NCBI RefSeq assembly: GCF_015351595.1
Contig: NZ_JADKPT010000016.1
Coordinates: forward strand, 41,008 to 105,007
Source: Flavobacterium sp. LC2016-12
GTDB lineage: Bacteria; Bacteroidota; Bacteroidia; Flavobacteriales; Flavobacteriaceae
Length of the DNA: 64,000 nt
Reading direction: 5' to 3'
A program made the position numbers and the translations under genes. This document shows positions 36,682-44,667 of the stretch, one piece after another. The notes under the pieces are model-generated. The model saw nothing but the letters and a program-made list of their open reading frames with translations. It searched no databases and was not told where the DNA came from. How positions within the stretch are numbered: the first letter of the stretch is position 1; every line of letters starts with the position of its first letter.

Positions 36682-38043
36682 TTATTTTATAGATCCGATA
36701 ATATCATATTTTGTAATAATATGATGTTTTCCATTTCCTAAATCTACCAAAACAGCGTCATTTTCTTTAGTAAACAATTTAGAAACTTCTTCAATTGTAG
36801 TACCTAATTTTACAATTGGAAAAGGCTTGCCCATTACTTCTTTGATTGGTTTTTCGGCAACATTTTTATCCGCAACATAACTTCTAAACAAATCTGTTTC
36901 ATCTACAGAACCAACAAATCCATTAATATCAACTACCGGAATTTGAGAGATTTTATACTTACGCATACGTTCGATAGCGTGCGATACTAATTCCTCGGTA
37001 CGAACAACAATCAATTCTTTATCAATATGATCTTTTATCACATCTTCTGCTTTCGTTACGTTTTCTTCTAAAAATCCACGTTCGCGCATCCAGTCGTCAT
37101 TAAACATTTTACCTACATAGCGGCTTCCTGAATCGTGAAAAAGAACTACAACAACATCTTCAGGCTTAAAATGTTCTTTAAGCTGTAAAAGTCCTTTAAT
37201 ACAAGCACCTGCAGAGTTTCCAACAAAGATTGCTTCTTCCATGGCAATTTTTCTTGTATAAACAGCAGCGTCTTTATCTGTTACTTTTGTAAAACCATCA
37301 ATTAATGAAAAGTCAACATTTTTTGGCAAAATATCTTCTCCAATTCCTTCTGTAATATAAGAGTAAATTTCGTTTTCATCAAAAATTCCGGTTTCATGGT
37401 ATTTTTTAAAAACAGAACCGTAAGTATCAATTCCCCAAATTTTGATGTTAGGGTTTTTCTCTTTTAAATATTTTCCAACTCCCGAAATAGTTCCTCCGGT
37501 ACCTACTCCTACAACAAAATGAGTGATTTTTCCGTCGGTCTGTTTCCAGATTTCTGGTCCGGTTTGCTCGTAATGTGCTAATGAATTGGATAGATTATCA
37601 TATTGATTTACGTACCAGGAATTTGGTGTTTCTTCTGCTAAACGTTTTGAAACGGAGTAATAAGAACGCGGATCCGTTGGCTCAACATCAGTAGGACAAA
37701 CTACAACTTTGGCACCAACAGCACGCAAAATATCCATTTTTTCTTTTGACTGCTTGTCTGATATTACGCAAATCAATTTATAACCTTTGATAATTGCGAC
37801 AAGTGCCAATCCCATTCCGGTATTTCCAGAAGTTCCTTCAATAATAGTTCCACCCGGTTTTAATCTGCCGTCTGCCTCTGCGTCTTCAATCATTTTTACG
37901 GCCATTCTGTCTTTTACAGAATTTCCAGGATTAAAAGTTTCGACTTTTGCCAATACTAACGCATCGATTTCAGCAACAATTTTGTTGAGTTTTACTAATG
38001 GCGTATTACCAATTGTTTCTAAAATATTGTTTGAAAAGTCCAT
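36682..38043 (-). CDS. cystathionine beta-synthase-like PLP enzyme with C-terminal CBS domains
   Basis: A 453-residue fold-type II PLP enzyme that condenses serine or an activated serine with a thiol. The N-terminal catalytic part has NTPLVKLN, the PLP lysine Lys44 in GNSVKDRM, EGTSGNTG, and the phosphate-binding GVGTGGTISG. A pair of CBS domains fills about residues 335-453 (VSHAIERMRKYKISQIPVVD and PFPIVKLGTTIEEVSKLF). The same plan in eukaryotic cystathionine beta-synthase allows S-adenosylmethionine control. Cysteine synthase activity cannot be excluded. Confidence 0.9.
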   Translation of the reverse strand: MDFSNNILETIGNTPLVKLNKIVAEIDALVLAKVETFNPGNSVKDRMAVKMIEDAEADGRLKPGGTIIEGTSGNTGMGLALVAIIKGYKLICVISDKQSKEKMDILRAVGAKVVVCPTDVEPTDPRSYYSVSKRLAEETPNSWYVNQYDNLSNSLAHYEQTGPEIWKQTDGKITHFVVGVGTGGTISGVGKYLKEKNPNIKIWGIDTYGSVFKKYHETGIFDENEIYSYITEGIGEDILPKNVDFSLIDGFTKVTDKDAAVYTRKIAMEEAIFVGNSAGACIKGLLQLKEHFKPEDVVVVLFHDSGSRYVGKMFNDDWMRERGFLEENVTKAEDVIKDHIDKELIVVRTEELVSHAIERMRKYKISQIPVVDINGFVGSVDETDLFRSYVADKNVAEKPIKEVMGKPFPIVKLGTTIEEVSKLFTKENDAVLVDLGNGKHHIITKYDIIGSIK

Positions 38044-38090
38044 TTTATGTTTATTTAATATGTGGTTCTAAAATCTAAATAGTCCTATTT

Positions 38091-40073
38091 TTATTGGAAG
38101 AAGTTCCAAACTAAACCAAATCGGATAACAAAATCACGATAAGGATTATTAGGTGCCGAATAATAATCGCTTTTTGCAAATAAGGCATTAATATGTTCTG
38201 CTTTTAAGTAAAATCGGGTTTGACGAATTCTGGCATTTACAAAAAGATCAAATAACGGATAACCTCCAATTTTTTTCGCATCCTGAACAAAAAATTCACC
38301 TATAACAGGATTATAATCATTTCCGTAATATTTGGTAAAATAATTAAATACAACGCCAGTCTGCATATATAATGCCTTTTTGAAAAAGTAACTAGAATAG
38401 TAAAACGTATTTCTCGTTACAAAATCAGGAACATTCAAAATCAAATCTGACTGATCTACTTTTTGATATAATAATGTATTGTCAAAGCCGAACGGTCCAA
38501 ATTTAAATTCTTTACTAGCTTTTATAGACAAATAATTAATTGCATTTCCGTATTGTGCCGGCTTTATAATTTGAGTATATGCCAAAGCCTCTGCCGGGCT
38601 GGAGTCATCTTTAAAATACAAGTGATCTTTTAAAACAGAATATTGAACTTCAGCATTTAACCAAGGTGTAAAAACATTGGCACTTAGCTGGTTGATTTTT
38701 TCATTCTTAAAACTGTTAGACCAATTATATTCAACATAACTGCTTTGATACAAATTATAGTTATTATTTGGCAACTTATTTAAATTTCTATATCTGAAAT
38801 CGAATTGAATTTTCTCATTTAAATCATACCTCAATTTGGCATCAAGATCAGAAAGAGATTGATTTGTGATTGATCTCGTATATAAAAAACGGCCATTCCA
38901 TTTGTTTTTCTGATATTCATATTGTCCTCCTACATTATTAATCTGCAGAAATAAATTATCCGGAACCGATGTACCATCACCGTACACTATAATTCTGTCG
39001 TATTTATAATTTGATCTGTAATCATCGACAAAAAAATTAAATTTCCCAAGAAGTGAATTTTCGTAAGCAAGTCCAACCTTATTGTATAATTTCTCAAAAC
39101 GAGTCTCATCATTTATATTACCATTAGCATACGATTCTCCAAAACGTTGAACTTGTACACTAGGCCCAACCGTTGGTGTTACAGTCGAAAGTAGCGTTGG
39201 TTGCAAGTATTGAAAATATTTATATTCGTAATTAAATTGATGCGTTACATACAAATTATTACTCCCATCTTTTGGATTTACTCTAAATGCATGATCAAAA
39301 AAGAAACGTCTTCCTTTTAATAATGATTCCGCATCAGTCAAAAACACTTGTAAACGCTGACGGTTTTTAAAATCCGGATCTTCACTTTCAAAATTTTCAG
39401 TATTTGTAATTCCGCCATTTTCTTCATTTGTAATATCCTGAAATGTAAAATGAGCGTTTAAGACATATCTTTTATCTGTTGTAAAATAACTTGTTGTAAA
39501 TCGAAAATTTCCTGCACTAACCAACTGGTTTATATAATCTCCTTCAGAACGCAATCCTCTGTAAGCAGCAGAAAAATTAAGATTCTTTGAAGTATTTAAT
39601 GTAATAAATGAATCTAAATTTTGTCCTTTGTTTATAGTGGTGTTAAAAAATATTTCTGTTAAAGGAGTTGCAACTGAATAATATCGAATATCACTAACCT
39701 CCATGTAATCAAAATGTTTTCCTTTGAAACCAATTTCAGGATATGGAGAATAATCCGTTAAACCATATTGTATTGTATTGTATGTTTGTCCAATGTTAGA
39801 AAATGGCAAAAGTCCAAAATTATCTTTTCTTAAATAGTTTTGCCTGTAAGCACTTTTTAATGTTAGTGACGTATCTGCAATTATTGTATCGTGCTCTAAT
39901 GTATAAATCTGATATTGCTCTATCTTTGCAATTAGAGACTTTTTCTTTTTTACTGTATCCGTTATACTAGAATATTTTGTATTCATATCTAAACTGTTCT
40001 TTGAACTAGTTTTTTCCTGAGAAAACAATAACGTGGGTACAATTAATAGATATAGAAAAAAGAGTATTCTCAT
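38091..40073 (-). CDS. putative outer-membrane porin of Bacteroidota type
   Basis: A 660-residue outer-membrane beta-barrel protein. A signal peptide (RILFFLYLLIVPTLLFSQ) leads into alternating amphipathic strands rich in aromatic residues and short turns; the final residues VIRFGLVWNFFQ end in Phe-Gln, close to the usual C-terminal aromatic signature recognised by the BAM complex. No TonB plug domain. It starts 47 bp upstream of the CBS-like gene and has a -7 element at 40116-40123. Substrate unknown. Confidence 0.8.
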   Translation of the reverse strand: MRILFFLYLLIVPTLLFSQEKTSSKNSLDMNTKYSSITDTVKKKKSLIAKIEQYQIYTLEHDTIIADTSLTLKSAYRQNYLRKDNFGLLPFSNIGQTYNTIQYGLTDYSPYPEIGFKGKHFDYMEVSDIRYYSVATPLTEIFFNTTINKGQNLDSFITLNTSKNLNFSAAYRGLRSEGDYINQLVSAGNFRFTTSYFTTDKRYVLNAHFTFQDITNEENGGITNTENFESEDPDFKNRQRLQVFLTDAESLLKGRRFFFDHAFRVNPKDGSNNLYVTHQFNYEYKYFQYLQPTLLSTVTPTVGPSVQVQRFGESYANGNINDETRFEKLYNKVGLAYENSLLGKFNFFVDDYRSNYKYDRIIVYGDGTSVPDNLFLQINNVGGQYEYQKNKWNGRFLYTRSITNQSLSDLDAKLRYDLNEKIQFDFRYRNLNKLPNNNYNLYQSSYVEYNWSNSFKNEKINQLSANVFTPWLNAEVQYSVLKDHLYFKDDSSPAEALAYTQIIKPAQYGNAINYLSIKASKEFKFGPFGFDNTLLYQKVDQSDLILNVPDFVTRNTFYYSSYFFKKALYMQTGVVFNYFTKYYGNDYNPVIGEFFVQDAKKIGGYPLFDLFVNARIRQTRFYLKAEHINALFAKSDYYSAPNNPYRDFVIRFGLVWNFFQ

Positions 40074-40115
40074 TTGATAGCTTTATATGTAATTATTTCG
40101 GCAAAATTTATCAAG

Positions 40116-40123
40116 CAAAGGTA
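40116..40123 (-). promoter_or_regulatory. -7 promoter element of the porin gene
   Basis: Reads TACCTTTG on the minus strand, 43 bp before the porin ATG. Confidence 0.5.
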
Positions 40124-40180
40124 AAAGATAAAAACGTATAAAAAAACAAATCATTGCCATTGAGAAGTTTTCATTTCAAT

Positions 40181-40188
40181 TATATTTG
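40181..40188 (+). promoter_or_regulatory. -7 promoter element of rnhB
   Basis: TATATTTG matches TAnnTTTG. It overlaps an upstream in-frame TTG codon, which shows that TTG cannot be the start and supports the ATG at 40207. Confidence 0.6.
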
Positions 40189-40206
40189 TCTTTAAAATTA
40201 AGTAAA

Positions 40207-40875
40207 ATGCTAGAAAAAAACTATTCGGGTTTTATTTTAGAAACCGGAACTGACGAAGCCGGCCGTGGATGTCTGGCTGGGCCCGTTACTGCTGCCGCAG
40301 TAATTTTACCTGCCGATTTTGAAAATACAATTTTAAACGACAGTAAACAATTATCTGAGAAAGATAGATTTCTTTTAAAACCAATCATCGAACAATACGC
40401 TGTTTGCTATTCGGTCACGCATTTATTTCCTGATGAAATTGATGAAATTAATATTCTGAATGCTTCTATGAAAGGCATGCAGGAATGTATTTTAAAATTA
40501 AAACAAAAACCTGATTTCATTATTGTGGATGGAAATCGCGCATTGAATGCAAAATTAGGTTTAAAAAATACCTTTGGAAAACAATTTTCTGTTGAAGAAA
40601 TCGAACATTTAAAATCAATTCCGAATCAGAGTATTATAAAAGGAGACGGAAAATTCTTAAGTATTGCTGCGGCATCGATATTAGCGAAAACGTACCGCGA
40701 CGAATATATGGAACAAATTCATCACGAATTCCCTATGTACAACTGGAAAAAAAACAAAGGCTATCCCACCAAAGAACATCGGGAAGCGATTCGAGAACAT
40801 GGTACTACAAAATATCACAGAATGAGTTTTAGACTTTTACCCGATCAATTAGAACTTGATTTTTTTGAATTATAA
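40207..40875 (+). CDS. rnhB: ribonuclease HII
   Basis: Cuts RNA in RNA-DNA hybrids and starts removal of single ribonucleotides from DNA. The 222-residue protein shows the active-site motifs GTDEAGRGCLAGPV (Asp and Glu), IVDGNRAL and the third Asp region KGDGKFLSIAAASILAKTYRD, then the C-terminal helix with NKGYPTKEHREAIREHG. The ATG at 40207 is used, since the frame opens earlier only through a TTG inside the promoter. Confidence 0.95.
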   Translation: MLEKNYSGFILETGTDEAGRGCLAGPVTAAAVILPADFENTILNDSKQLSEKDRFLLKPIIEQYAVCYSVTHLFPDEIDEINILNASMKGMQECILKLKQKPDFIIVDGNRALNAKLGLKNTFGKQFSVEEIEHLKSIPNQSIIKGDGKFLSIAAASILAKTYRDEYMEQIHHEFPMYNWKKNKGYPTKEHREAIREHGTTKYHRMSFRLLPDQLELDFFEL

Positions 40876-40906
40876 AAAAGGCTTATCAAAATTGATAAGC
40901 CTTTTT
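40875..40906 (+). terminator. intrinsic terminator after rnhB
   Basis: Perfect stem AAAAAGGCTTATCAA / TTGATAAGCCTTTTT, beginning at the stop codon. Confidence 0.85.
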
Positions 40907-40951
40907 GTTTCGAATAATTTGCATACTGAAAGTCGTTAACTTCCAATAATT

Positions 40952-41803
40952 TTATTTTTTGCTTTTTAAGAATTCTGCAAACTGCTTCGTATCAAAATAA
41001 AAAGGTCTAATTGCTGTAATTTTTCCGTTTTTCAGATCGAAATGTTCTGAAATTGGCACAGACATTGTTTTTCCTGATTTTTTTGCTTTGCATTTTATAG
41101 TGAAATAAATAATCACTTCATTTTTAGAAGCATCGCTAAAGTAAACAGGTTCTTTTTCTATTTCCAAATCAAAAAACTCAGCTGATTTTGCATACATTTT
41201 AGTCCATTCGCTAAAACCAACATACTTTCCGCCGTAAGGCAATCCTTCAGCCTGATTGTAAATTGCTCCCTCTTCAATTACAGTTGCCATTGCGGTAAAA
41301 TCTTTGGTTTTAAAAAGGCATTCGTAATATTTTGCTACAACTTTATAATTATCCGCTTCAAGATTTTGTAGAATTTCAGCTTCTGACAAAGTAACTTCCT
41401 GATCCCAAAAACCAATAATTTTGCTCACCTGGCCTTTTCCATTTAGTCGGGCAAAATCACGGCCGGCCATTATTAGTTTATTTTTTGAATCGAGAATTTT
41501 CCAATCCCAGCTTACATAATTGTCTTTTACCACTTTTGAACCTGAGCTCAATATAGCATCCGGATTTTTTTTATAAAACTCGTTGATGACATTATTCAAG
41601 GCAACAGAACCTTTTATAGATGCAGAGGGATCTTCAAAAGTACTGTCATCGAGCCAAATTGTTTTTATTAATTTTAATCGTGCATCGCTATTACGCTCTT
41701 GCCAAACTTTTTCATAAACCGTAATTGGATTTAATTTTTCTTTCTTTTGAGCAAAAGCATTGTTTAAGGTAAAAAGGAAACAAATAAAGTAGATTTTTCT
41801 CAT
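40952..41803 (-). CDS. secreted protein with two NTF2/SnoaL-like domains
   Basis: A 283-residue exported protein: signal peptide RKIYFICFLFTLNNAFA, then two NTF2-like cone folds. The first spans about 28-145 (YEKVWQERNSDARLKLIKTIWLDDSTFEDP to KIIGFWDQ), the second about 155-283 (VAKYYECLFKTKDFTAMATVIEEGAIYNQAEGL to GKITAIRPFYFDTKQFAEFL). Such folds may bind small ligands or be enzymes; here the function is unknown. The 245-bp gap to lipB holds only a terminator. Confidence 0.75.
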   Translation of the reverse strand: MRKIYFICFLFTLNNAFAQKKEKLNPITVYEKVWQERNSDARLKLIKTIWLDDSTFEDPSASIKGSVALNNVINEFYKKNPDAILSSGSKVVKDNYVSWDWKILDSKNKLIMAGRDFARLNGKGQVSKIIGFWDQEVTLSEAEILQNLEADNYKVVAKYYECLFKTKDFTAMATVIEEGAIYNQAEGLPYGGKYVGFSEWTKMYAKSAEFFDLEIEKEPVYFSDASKNEVIIYFTIKCKAKKSGKTMSVPISEHFDLKNGKITAIRPFYFDTKQFAEFLKSKK

Positions 41804-41969
41804 AAGCTATAAAATTAGATTTGGTTAAAGTTTCATTAAAAGTATTCTAGCAAATTACGTATAAAAATGGCACAAAATTGCTGGGGCCGATAATTTACTA
41901 ACAATTCAAAATCTTGGTTCTTTACAAATGCTCTTTACATTTTCAATAATTTTATCAAACAAAAATGAA

Positions 41970-42020
41970 AAAAAGCTGAAGAAAATAACAATTTAAAATC
42001 ATTATTTTTTCAGCTTTTTA
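41970..42020 (-). terminator. intrinsic terminator after lipB
   Basis: Arms AAAAGCTGA / TCAGCTTTT with an inner AGAAAATAA/TTATTTT extension, between lipB and the NTF2-like gene on the minus strand. Confidence 0.65.
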
Positions 42021-42048
42021 CTATTTATAGCTAATTAAAGAAACCTCA

Positions 42049-42747
42049 TTAAACAAATTCCGCTTCAAATAACTGCGTCAAATGTTTTATGATTTTGGCC
42101 TTAACTTCATCTTCATCGACTTTTTCAACACCAAGTTCTACTTGTAGTGATGTAACTCCTTTTCCGCGGATTCCACACGGAATAATATTATCAAAATATC
42201 CTAAATCGACATTTACATTTAAGGCAAATCCGTGCATGGTTACCCAGCGTGAAGCACGTACACCAAGTGCACATATTTTACGTGCAAACGGCGTTCCAAC
42301 ATCCAGCCAAACACCCGTTTCACCTTCACTTCGTCCGCATTTTAAACCGTATTCTTCTAAAGTCAGAATAATTGATTCTTCGAGAAAGCGCAAATATTTA
42401 TGAATATCCGTAAAGAAATTCTCTAAATCCAAAATTGGATAACCTACAATTTGTCCTGGTCCGTGATAGGTAATGTCTCCACCTCGATTGATTTTGTAGA
42501 AGGTTGCTCCTTTTGCTTCGAGCTGTTTTTCGTTTAATAACAGATTTTCTAAATCACCACTTTTTCCTAATGTATAAACATGTGGATGTTCTACAAACAG
42601 CAAATAATTTGGAGTCTCTAACTCCAATTCTTCTCTTCTATTTTTGATTTTTAAGTCGACTATGTCTTTAAAAAGTTCTTCCTGATATTCCCAGGTCGAT
42701 TTATAATCTTTACTTCCTAAATCTTGAAGTTGGATTTTTTTATTCAT
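42049..42747 (-). CDS. lipB: octanoyltransferase LipB
   Basis: Moves octanoyl groups from acyl carrier protein to lipoate-dependent enzymes, the first step of lipoic acid synthesis. In 232 residues it has the signature RGGDITYHGPGQIVGYPI (88-105), the active-site Lys157 in ARKICALGVR, and the nucleophile Cys191 in IIPCGIRGKGVTSL. Length is normal. It begins 5 bp after the stop of the upstream lipoprotein gene, so the two are co-transcribed. Confidence 0.96.
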   Translation of the reverse strand: MNKKIQLQDLGSKDYKSTWEYQEELFKDIVDLKIKNRREELELETPNYLLFVEHPHVYTLGKSGDLENLLLNEKQLEAKGATFYKINRGGDITYHGPGQIVGYPILDLENFFTDIHKYLRFLEESIILTLEEYGLKCGRSEGETGVWLDVGTPFARKICALGVRASRWVTMHGFALNVNVDLGYFDNIIPCGIRGKGVTSLQVELGVEKVDEDEVKAKIIKHLTQLFEAEFV

Positions 42748-42752
42748 TTTAA

Positions 42753-43508
42753 TTATTTTTCAAACTCAACATCAAAGTTAAGCTTGTCAGGATTCTCCAT
42801 ATAATCCGTGAAAGGGTATTGAATTGTAATTGTTTTTCTATCCTCGCTAAACAATGCAGTAGGGTTTGAAACCTTTTTTACACGTTTAGGAAAATGATAT
42901 TTAATAACATAGTTAGACGAAGCAAACATCATTTTTGACATGTCTGCGGTCGAATCTGCAGGTTTCTCTGTGAGTTTCTGTTTGTCAATAATTGCTTTAC
43001 GTGTAAATTTCTTTCCGTCATACGTATAACTTAGCTTGCTTTTATTGTCTCCCAAACCTGCAAACGGTGTTGCCGGAGCAGTGCCGCCTTCCAGTTTTTG
43101 AAGCGTACTCATTGATTGCAATATATCTTGTAATTCGTTTACATTTTTAAAATCAGTAGAGATGTTCATTAAGAACTTTTTTTGCTCTCCATTCATTTTT
43201 ATATTGAAAACAAAATTCTCTAATTTTTTAATTTCTTTCTGTGCTTCAGGAGATAATTTTGAAATACTATCTTGTTTTTCAGCAATTAATTGTTTGAAAG
43301 TAAAAGTAGAATCGATATTTTTTTTAGCATCGGCTCCCATTTGATTTCCTAGTTGATCACCTGCCATTTCCATCAAAGCAGAACCATCCATATCTACAGA
43401 ATATATTCCGGTTCCATTGTCATTAATGTACATGTTTTCAGTAAAAGTACAGCTTGTAAATGTTGCCACTAAAAAAGAAAAACTAAGTAATTTATATAAT
43501 TTCATCAT
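42753..43508 (-). CDS. predicted lipoprotein, paralogue of the adjacent gene
   Basis: A 251-residue lipoprotein of unknown function. Signal peptide and lipobox: LLSFSFLVATFTSC, with lipidated Cys20. The mature part starts TENMYINDNGTGIYSVDMDG and ends in KYHFPKRVKKVSNPTALFSEDRKTITIQYPF. The gene 112 bp upstream encodes a diverged copy with the same beginning and end. Two ATG codons in a row open the frame. A -7 element lies at 43523-43530. It runs into lipB with a 5-bp gap. Confidence 0.8.
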   Translation of the reverse strand: MMKLYKLLSFSFLVATFTSCTFTENMYINDNGTGIYSVDMDGSALMEMAGDQLGNQMGADAKKNIDSTFTFKQLIAEKQDSISKLSPEAQKEIKKLENFVFNIKMNGEQKKFLMNISTDFKNVNELQDILQSMSTLQKLEGGTAPATPFAGLGDNKSKLSYTYDGKKFTRKAIIDKQKLTEKPADSTADMSKMMFASSNYVIKYHFPKRVKKVSNPTALFSEDRKTITIQYPFTDYMENPDKLNFDVEFEK

Positions 43509-43522
43509 GGTTAATTTTTTAT

Positions 43523-43530
43523 CAAAGATA
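43523..43530 (-). promoter_or_regulatory. -7 promoter element of the lipoprotein-lipB unit
   Basis: Reads TATCTTTG on the minus strand, 15 bp before the first ATG. Confidence 0.55.
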
Positions 43531-43551
43531 CGAAGTCTATTTTGTTTTTAA

Positions 43552-43582
43552 AGATTCTGAGATTCTAAGGTGCTGAGTTTTT
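43552..43582. repeat. short-period GATTCTGA-type repeat
   Basis: Degenerate 8-bp units (GATTCTGA, GATTCTAA, GGTGCTGA). The same family occurs at 44351-44385, so the pair flanks the 43620-44345 lipoprotein gene. Confidence 0.6.
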
Positions 43583-43619
43583 ATCGGAGTGACCTCAAAT
43601 CTCTTTTTAATCTTTTTAT

Positions 43620-44345
43620 CTAGTTGCTTTGTTCCAAAACAACTTCTAAATTCGTCGTTTCAGGATTTTGCAAGCAATCTGAAAGTTGAAATTCTAAAGT
43701 AAATGATTTTTTATCTGGACTGATAATGGCTCTCTCATTTGAAACTGATTTTATTTTTCTTGGAAAATGATATTTTAAAGTATAAGTCTGCACCAATTTA
43801 TATTTGGCGTAGGTTTTTTTTCTTTCTTCAAGCATTTTTTTATTCTTTTCAAATTCTTGCTGATCAACAATAACTAAGTTTCTTTTAAAAACAGATCCGT
43901 CGAAAGTGTATTTTATTTTAAAAAATTCTTTTGAAACCGGATAATTCTCTTTTAAAGAATTTGCTAAACTAAGACTCTCATACACATTTGGTAGTTCTTC
44001 TATTTTTTTAAAGTCGGAAGAAATTACATTAAAATTTTCCATTTGAATTGGATCTAACTTTACATGCATTTTAACGTTGGCATGTTCCTGAAAAAGTGCC
44101 TGATCCGCTTTATTAAATTTCACAAACGTTTCCTTATACTTTGTGATATAATCCTGAAAAACAAATAGTGTATCTGTAAATTTTTCCGAGCCTGAAAGAG
44201 GATGTCCTAATTGCATATAGCTATTTTCATCTCGTAATTGAAAAACTTCAATACTTCCGCTTCCGTCCGGATTGATTTTTATGGTTTCGGTAATTTGACA
44301 GCTTGAGATTAAGAGTAAGAGCAGAATGGCTTTTATATAATTCAT
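43620..44345 (-). CDS. predicted lipoprotein, second paralogue
   Basis: A 241-residue lipoprotein. Lipobox LLLISSC puts the lipidated Cys at residue 16, followed by QITETIKINPDGSGSIEVFQL, which parallels the CTFTENMYINDNGTGIYSV start of its neighbour. The end (TLKYHFPRKIKSVSNERAIISPDKKSFTLEFQLSD) also aligns with the neighbour, so both come from a duplication that has diverged a long way. Function unknown. Repeats of 8-bp period lie on both sides. Confidence 0.78.
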   Translation of the reverse strand: MNYIKAILLLLLISSCQITETIKINPDGSGSIEVFQLRDENSYMQLGHPLSGSEKFTDTLFVFQDYITKYKETFVKFNKADQALFQEHANVKMHVKLDPIQMENFNVISSDFKKIEELPNVYESLSLANSLKENYPVSKEFFKIKYTFDGSVFKRNLVIVDQQEFEKNKKMLEERKKTYAKYKLVQTYTLKYHFPRKIKSVSNERAIISPDKKSFTLEFQLSDCLQNPETTNLEVVLEQSN

Positions 44346-44350
44346 TTTTT

Positions 44351-44385
44351 GGAGGGTTCTGAGGTTCTGAGTTGCTAAGATACTG
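44351..44385. repeat. short-period GGTTCTGA-type repeat
   Basis: Units GGTTCTGA, GGTTCTGA, GTTGCTAA, GATACTGA in tandem: an 8-bp period with drift between units. Confidence 0.7.
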
Positions 44386-44488
44386 AGGTTTTTCTTTAAT
44401 TTCTTACAGAAATGTTTTTTTCGCGCACAGTCTTGTGATGATTGCTTAAAAACCCCAACTAAAACTTCTTTTGAAAACCAAAACTTCT

Positions 44489-44562
44489 AGTCTAGCCCCG
44501 ATAGCAGCGGTATCCTTTTTTGCTTTTTCTGCAAAAAACATACAAGTGGATAGCGGGACTGA
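44489..44562. repeat. structured dispersed repeat, copy 1
   Basis: A long imperfect hairpin. Outer stem TAG-C-CCCG with CGGG-A-CT; middle stem TATCC (44511-44515) with GGATA (44548-44552); apical stem TTTTTTGC (44516-44523) with GCAAAAAA (44531-44538). Conserved single-stranded parts are GATAGCAGCG and ATACAAG. Copy 2 is at 61820-61894 in the same orientation. Both are preceded by TTCTTTTGAAAAC. Confidence 0.8.
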
Positions 44563-44636
44563 ACGTGATTGAAATACGATAAATTGCTGCTTCAAAAAAT
44601 CTAAAACCTTCATTCTGAAATCTACATTCTTTTCTT

Positions 44637-44644
44637 TATCTTTG
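44637..44644 (+). promoter_or_regulatory. -7 promoter element of lysS
   Basis: TATCTTTG matches TAnnTTTG, 23 bp before the lysS ATG. Confidence 0.6.
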
Positions 44645-44667
44645 CACACTTAAAAAAAGAGCACAAA

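Larger units (their letters stand above)
44346..44667. other. intergenic region with two repeat types and lysS promoter
   Basis: No gene. It contains 8-bp-period repeats (44351-44385), the structured repeat copy 1 (44489-44562), a heptamer-like stretch (44597-44630) and the lysS -7 element. An open frame on the minus strand (44446-44649) merely reads through the repeats. Confidence 0.7.

Noticed and set aside
38044..38090. SAM or other riboswitch upstream of the CBS-like gene
   Set aside because: The gap is only 47 bp and contains no recognisable aptamer or terminator.
40186..40206. TTG start giving RNase HII seven more residues
   Set aside because: The TTG is part of a TATATTTG promoter element, so it would not be in the mRNA.
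44446..44649. 67-codon minus-strand frame upstream of lysS
   Set aside because: It reads through the structured repeat and the lysS promoter; composition and position fit a chance frame over a repeat.
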